In this document: piece by piece, positions 58,501 through 64,000 of the stretch | Numbering within the stretch: the stretch's first letter is position 1 | Layout: every line of letters begins with the position of its first letter | From: Coffea arabica | Lineage: Eukaryota > Streptophyta > Magnoliopsida > Gentianales > Rubiaceae | Length of the DNA: 64,000 bases | Assembly (NCBI RefSeq): GCF_036785885.1 | Contig: NC_092329.1 | Location: 7,006,001 to 7,070,000, forward strand | Direction of reading: 5' to 3' | Position numbers and translations under genes: made by a program | The notes under the pieces: generated by a model | What the model saw: the letters and a program-made list of their open reading frames with translations, nothing else | What the model was told of the DNA's origin: nothing | Databases searched by the model: none

Positions 58501-61500
58501 CATAAACAATTAAGGAATAAAACTTTAAGCAAACCAATAAACTCTTAGTTGCATATGTAAACTTTGGACCTTGATACACCTATTTGGTTGTAATCCCAGA
58601 AGATTTCAAACATAAACTTTGTAATATAGCAGATAGTGTTCAAGCTAGTTCAACGGCCAAAATAAAAAAGGGCAAAACATTACAAGAAACCACCATCTAG
58701 CCTGGAAAAAGATAGGAGCATCCTGCCTCACCTCTACTTAATTCCATGACAAATAATGACTGTCATAACAAATGAAGCAAAAGTACCATTATTTCAAATC
58801 AAGAATATACCAGGGAAACACCCACAAGCATGTCATGGAAATTCTTGAAACTAATGGAGAACTAACGTGCAAAAGGACTTTCACCCTCCAAGTCATTTTC
58901 AGTCCTCATCTGTTATTGTTACTCCACTAAAAAGCATGCACGTGCATATACATTTTATACAAGGAAAAGCATGAAAAGTAGATGGATGTCCTCTCCTGGT
59001 AAAGTGAAGATGATAAAGTTAGGAAACAGGACACAAGAATATTAGGTTTTTGGAACATTGGATCAGCATATCGTACACTGCTTGCATCTGGGAGCTTAAT
59101 TATGTCTATGATGTTACTTATAAGCATAATTTCGAACTTAAAAAGATAATATGGAAGTTGGTGTATTTGGCCTTCATAATCTGAAGAATACAAACATAAA
59201 ATTGTTTATAGACTATGAACACTTATATGGGCATGTCTATGAGAAGAATTATGCTAATTACAAAACAAAAGGTTTCTCATATTATACCTAATCAAAATAT
59301 GTTGAATACATGCAGTTTTTCAATAATCTTACCAGAAGTTCATCCCCTTTCAATTATTTCCTGTACTTTATTATGGAAACATGTTCCACCAATATTGAGT
59401 AAATTGCTTGACATCAAAAAGTTTACTGACAAATATTTAAGATTTTAGCACTAAATTACCTTTATAAACTTTCTAACATCGTCACGGTATACACCATTCC
59501 ACTCGGCCCACCTATGAAGACAAATTAGTAAGATAAATTTATCACAGATCCAGTTCAAACAAAGACAGATAAGCAAGGATCTATGAGAATCAGAAATTTA
59601 TAAAGGATACAATACAAGAAAATAGACTAGCTTTGCCAGTACAGTCAAGCCAGCGAGAAGCATATGGTTGCAAATGAAGTCTCCATGTGAACAGATACAG
59701 GCACAAGATTAAGAAAATTCAAGCTATGTTAAATATGAAATGAATGTTTTATAGATGATATTCTGCAGTCAGGTTCTTACAACTGAAGTCCAGTTCATCA
59801 ATGTTCAGGCTATTGATGATTAATTCCTATAGAATGCATAATAGATTTCACTAAAATTTCAACATTTCAGTCCAATAAAAAGAATAGTGTTCTCTATATG
59901 GAGCAATTACCCTTATAATTTCGAAATTTTCATACAACAATCATCATTTGAATCTTCTGAGACTATTTTGTACAGTTAATACCAGGAGTGGTTAAAAGCT
60001 GTCTCATATAGTGATTATGACAGGGTCACAAGTTCAGCAATTGCAGCAATCCACTAAATGTTGATGAGGTTATGTACAATTACCTATCCCAATTTGGAAA
60101 ACTTCCAACAAGATAAAGACCTCCACAATCCCAAGGTTCTGCAATAATCTTACACCGTGATAGGATACTATCTTTAGCAATTGCCTGCACAGAAGGATTA
60201 TAATGAAGTGTGTGGATAGGTACAGAATCCCCTCTTTTTATTTTTTTTTTCACATTACCTTCAGAAGCACAAGAAATGGATGTGTCATGAAAAAGACACA
60301 AACTATTACCACACAGCAGAGATTCATTCAGGAACTATATTGATTTTATCTTGAAGTATTTCTTATACGAGCATGTATACACATTGAGAAAGAAGTGCCA
60401 TCTTGTAGTTAGCTACTCAGCTCATACAACAATTCTCAAAGCACATTTGCCATTTCAAACTTTTGGGACCAAAGATTTCCTCCCAAAAAATCAGAGATAC
60501 CAGGATGGGCTAACATTAAGTAAAATCAGATATGTACCACTGACTTACTCTAACAAGTGGGGGAGCATTAAGTGGAGAACCATCAGCTCCTCGACAAAGA
60601 ACGCTGGCTAGATCAAAGCGAAATCCATCGATATGATACTCTGTGACCCTTGAATAGTTATAATTATTATAACAAAGAACAGAATTTCAGAATACATTTT
60701 GCTGAGTCATGCAACTACATTTCAATCTGAAAGTTTCTGGCCACAACAATATTGGTGTTGCATTAGGCGGATAGCCTGATGTCTAATGGGAGGCATTGGA
60801 AATAGGGATTAAACAAAATATTAAAAAAAAAATTCCAGGAGGAAGAAAAGAATGAGAAAGTACCAGTGCCTCAAGCTATCAAGTATAAACTCCATGACCA
60901 CAGGATGATTGCAGTTGAATGTGTTCCCTGTATTCCACAGATAAATAGCATATGATGTATCTGTTATATTTCTACACACAATAAGACGTTCATAAAGAAA
61001 AACATTATAATATAAACAGGAACCAAGTACAAACAGAAAAAGAGAGAATACCCAATGATTTCTAATTCCTTGAGCTTGTACAAAGCTTAAAAACAAAGAG
61101 TTACAGGTTTTAGATAGAATAAGGTTCTATAGCAAATTGATAGCCAGAATAATATAGTAGAAAGTAAATTCTTCTTATCACCTTACCAGTTGTCCAATCA
61201 AACAAGCATCAGAAAATGATTCTAAGGCTCCTTATACCATGACTCAATTACAGTGGTCATACTTTAGGAGAATCCTTTACCATCAAGTCCCCAGCCTCCA
61301 AGCCCACCACCCCTTTTAAAAAAAGAAAAAGGATCTGCCAATTGTCAATTAGTTAATAATGTCATCACTGAAAAGAATATCAGAGTGATTTTGCAAAGCG
61401 TTCAGGAATCTTCTGTGTCATGATGCCCCATTATATGCTTGTCATTGTTAATCATCTTGCTATTTCATGTGTAGGTAGCAGTATGATGATTAATCTCATG

Positions 61501-63856
61501 TATTTCACACTCACATGGGATTCAAACGAATTGAAAAACAAGAAGGATTAAACTACAGGGGAGATTGTGTGAAAGTAAGTTATTCTTGATTTCAGCTGCA
61601 GATAATAAGCAAATTTGTTACTTACATCAGTATTACAATAATATTAATTACTCAGAATTCCAACTTCTGAAACTTAAGTCATGCATAACTTCCCTATGGG
61701 TCATATGGAATGACACCTATGTCTCCGCATCAAAAAATATCATGCAAAAGTTGGATAGGAAAAACTAAACTCGCCATCATAAATTACTGAACAAACAGAA
61801 AGAGATGCTAAATTATAGATGCCCTACATCCACCTTTCACAAAATCATTACAAAGACACAGGAATTACCACAGCCTGAAAAGTTCAACAGCTGACCACCA
61901 TTGTTCAAATCCACCATGTAATAAATCTGCAAGCAATTTATCAGGCAAAAAAAGGTAAGAATAGAAGAAAAATATGGGCAACCATGTAAAGGGACAAAAG
62001 CCTAAATAGCGAATCCTCATGAGAAAAACTGTATAAACTTAATAATTAACTACAACTAGAAGTTCGCTGCAAAGGCTACATGATTCCATGTAGCTGTGCA
62101 TCTGCTATATTAAGTATTTGTTGTTGAATGGATGTCCTGTCAACCAGCATAGTGTTTCTGTAGATAAACAACTGGGTCTTGTCATTTTCCAAATCTCAAC
62201 CATGATTCAACAATCCTAGTACAGTATTTATATCTCTGGTGTCAAGTTTCCACTGTAAATATTTTGAAGAATTAGCCATTCCTCATGCAGTTAGAAAATG
62301 TAGTTGGCATCAGGCATGCCATGAAATTGGCATGTCATAATTGCAATAACCTCTCAAACTTTATGATGCCACCATGCAATCACCTTGTTATCTATCCCAC
62401 GGAAAGAGGTAGTATATGGGTTCTCATCATCAGCCTCATTTGTATGGTTATAAACAACATCCAAAATGACCTGTACAAAGTAAAAGGATGAGTATATGGC
62501 GAACCAAGGACTTCAGTACAAAAGCAATCAAGACAGAGAAACCTAAGAAATTTAGCGTCACATTGCTAGATTTAAAGATATTACGAGACCATACCTCTAT
62601 TCCTGCACCATGTAGTGCCTTAACCATTTCTTTGAACTCTCTAGAAGCACTGACAGGTCCCCCACCGGCACTTGCATAGCGACTCATAGGTGCAAAGAAA
62701 TTTATAGTTGAATAACCCCACGTGTTGATCTTGAAAGAAATATAAGTCAATAAGTACCATTGAAACTTGGCATTCGTGTCCATTAACAGAAATAACATAT
62801 GCTTAATACTATACACATAAACTAGTACTACAGTCATTCCCAGATATCATAAGACATCAGTCTTCTGTTACTAAGAGCAACCAAACAGACATAAAATCAC
62901 AATAATTAAGTTAACCAAAAACAAAAACAGAAGTAGCATTCAACTTATTACAAAGCTCAAATGTTCTAGCAGTTCCATTACATGGGAACATGGGAGGCTG
63001 AGGGTGTTAAAAGACTTGTTAATAGTCAAATTTTCAGAATGCATGAAGCATAAATCGAAGTAGGTGATGTAAGGATATAGGACACCAAACTGGGTGCTCA
63101 ACCAATATTTGAAGGCTTGACTTTACATGAGAGATAATAGCAAGGAGAATATTATACATTAGCCAAATTCATTCTCTGACAAGTAAAAAGATAAAGCAGA
63201 TATACAATTGTGCACCTGATGACAATTTTTCTCAGCAAAACCACAAGGGGAGGGTGATAGTAGCTCACCATGTGATCTCTAGGATTACGGCGCCTTTGGA
63301 ACTCCAATTCATCAAACTCAAAGGCAGGCAGCAATTCTACAGCATTTATGCCAAGCTCTAAGAGATGAGGTATCTTCACAGGAAAAGGCTTGTTAGAATA
63401 CACAACATAACATGAAAATAATTTAAGACTACAAACCCTGAGACAAAATGAAAGTCAACAACAAAAAGAGCCACTAGTTCCGACAGAGACTACCATCACC
63501 ACGCCAATTTGATTAACACAACCAGATGTGAACCAAATTAAGGGACAATTTGAGTTATAACATTAGCAGAATATGTTCCGACAGAAGTACTAGTTGGTGA
63601 TCAGATTACATGATCAACATTAAACAGTGATGGAGAACTGAAAGAAAGCCCAGAGCTAGCACATGGGAAGAAGGGGAACAAGAATCAGGTCAGAAGAAAG
63701 GACAACAAAATTCCTGGCTGTTACACAAAATTCTTAGCATAACAACATTACCTTTTCAATCACACCAAGGTAGCTGCCACGTATGCTTGGATCCAATCCA
63801 CTAGATTCATCGGCTGTAAAACCCCGGACATTCATTTCATATATAACAAGATCTTT
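52555..63856 (-). CDS. ISA3: Isoamylase 3-type starch debranching enzyme (3' 18 exons; N-terminus beyond window)
   Basis: Exons in transcript order: 63752-63856, 63269-63373, 62595-62729, 62384-62470, 61869-61926, 60864-60927, 60549-60648, 60084-60184, 59460-59511, 58101-58163, 57861-57950, 57706-57778, 56992-57071, 55233-55337, 55055-55150, 54070-54131, 53350-53458, 52555-52671. They join without a phase break into 533 residues plus stop. The product is a GH13 isoamylase hydrolysing alpha-1,6 branches during plastid starch degradation. Conserved regions: DVVYNH (region I), GFRFDLAS with the nucleophile Asp (II), IIAEPWD with the acid Glu (III), VIAHDG (IV). [20 protein letters not shown] and [20 protein letters not shown] match ISA3-class plant isoamylases. 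The C-terminus ends [16 protein letters not shown]. About 230-250 N-terminal residues (transit peptide, CBM48) should lie beyond 64000. The intron between 55337 and 56992 carries a foldback element. Confidence 0.93.
55962..56730. mobile_element. 753-bp foldback element in an ISA3 intron
   Basis: The element at 55970-56722 starts AGGTTTAATCACAATTAATC and its right end, in reverse complement, reads GGGTTAATCACAATTAATCC. TAAAACTA flanks both sides (55962-55969, 56723-56730), a 7-8 bp duplication suggesting hAT. Arms of about 110 bp pair (ATACCCCATTTCTCACTTTA against TAAGTGAGAAATGAGGTATG); the middle is purine/pyrimidine-rich. No coding sequence. Confidence 0.8.
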
Positions 63857-64000
63857 CTGCAAATCCAATGGCATATACGTAAGGTCCAATGGTCCATGTT
63901 AGAAGGTAGCTCAACAAAATTTCTCTGTCAATGGCTACACAAAGTTCTAACAAAGATTAATCCTTCAGTGAATTAACATGTGTTAACAACAGTAAACATT

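Overview
This is a nuclear genome segment from a plant, almost certainly a eudicot. It is AT-rich, its genes have many short GT-AG introns, and they encode plant families: a plastid isoamylase, an arabinogalactan protein, a phytocyanin and a plastid-type RRM protein. Intergenic space is full of small non-autonomous DNA transposons. I saw no tRNA, rRNA or CRISPR. All exon joins were read by eye from splice signals, phase continuity and comparison between paralogues, not from transcripts.

Left third (1-24.6 kb): a head-to-tail array of five paralogues on the plus strand that I cannot assign to a named family. Each has five exons with the same phases: a basic or Ser-rich N-terminal leader, a short FAVY...Pro-rich exon, a single hydrophobic (membrane) exon, a 200-203-base exon encoding V-E-x-V-A-E-x heptads followed by a conserved LPxGxKL motif, and a short charged C-terminal exon. 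Copy 1 lacks only exon 1, which lies off the left edge. Copies 2, 3 and 4 are complete (226, 212 and 215 aa). Copy 5 is a decayed pseudogene with two frameshifts, a decayed exon 3, a shortened last exon and nested transposons. Copies 1 and 3 come from a recent segmental duplication that also copied a downstream MITE.

Middle (24.6-47.7 kb): two PIF/Harbinger-like elements, then a seven-exon coiled-coil protein gene, a four-exon chloroplast-type two-RRM protein gene, about 5 kb without a recognisable gene, a two-exon uclacyanin-type phytocyanin gene, a cluster of hAT-like and foldback elements with target-site duplications, and a single-exon classical arabinogalactan protein gene on the minus strand.

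Right (52.5-64 kb): the minus-strand isoamylase 3 (ISA3) type debranching enzyme gene. Eighteen exons are resolved from the C-terminus back towards the N-terminal part, which lies beyond the right edge. One intron carries a 753-bp foldback element.

The strongest unexpected structures are the tandem family itself, a 2.3-kb nearly full-length inverted repeat with a 9-bp target-site duplication (8285-10596), and a Mutator-like element nested inside a hAT-like element (both duplications visible) within the pseudogene copy. The genes look like independent neighbours and not a pathway cluster, although the RRM protein, ISA3 and probably the tandem family are all plastid proteins.
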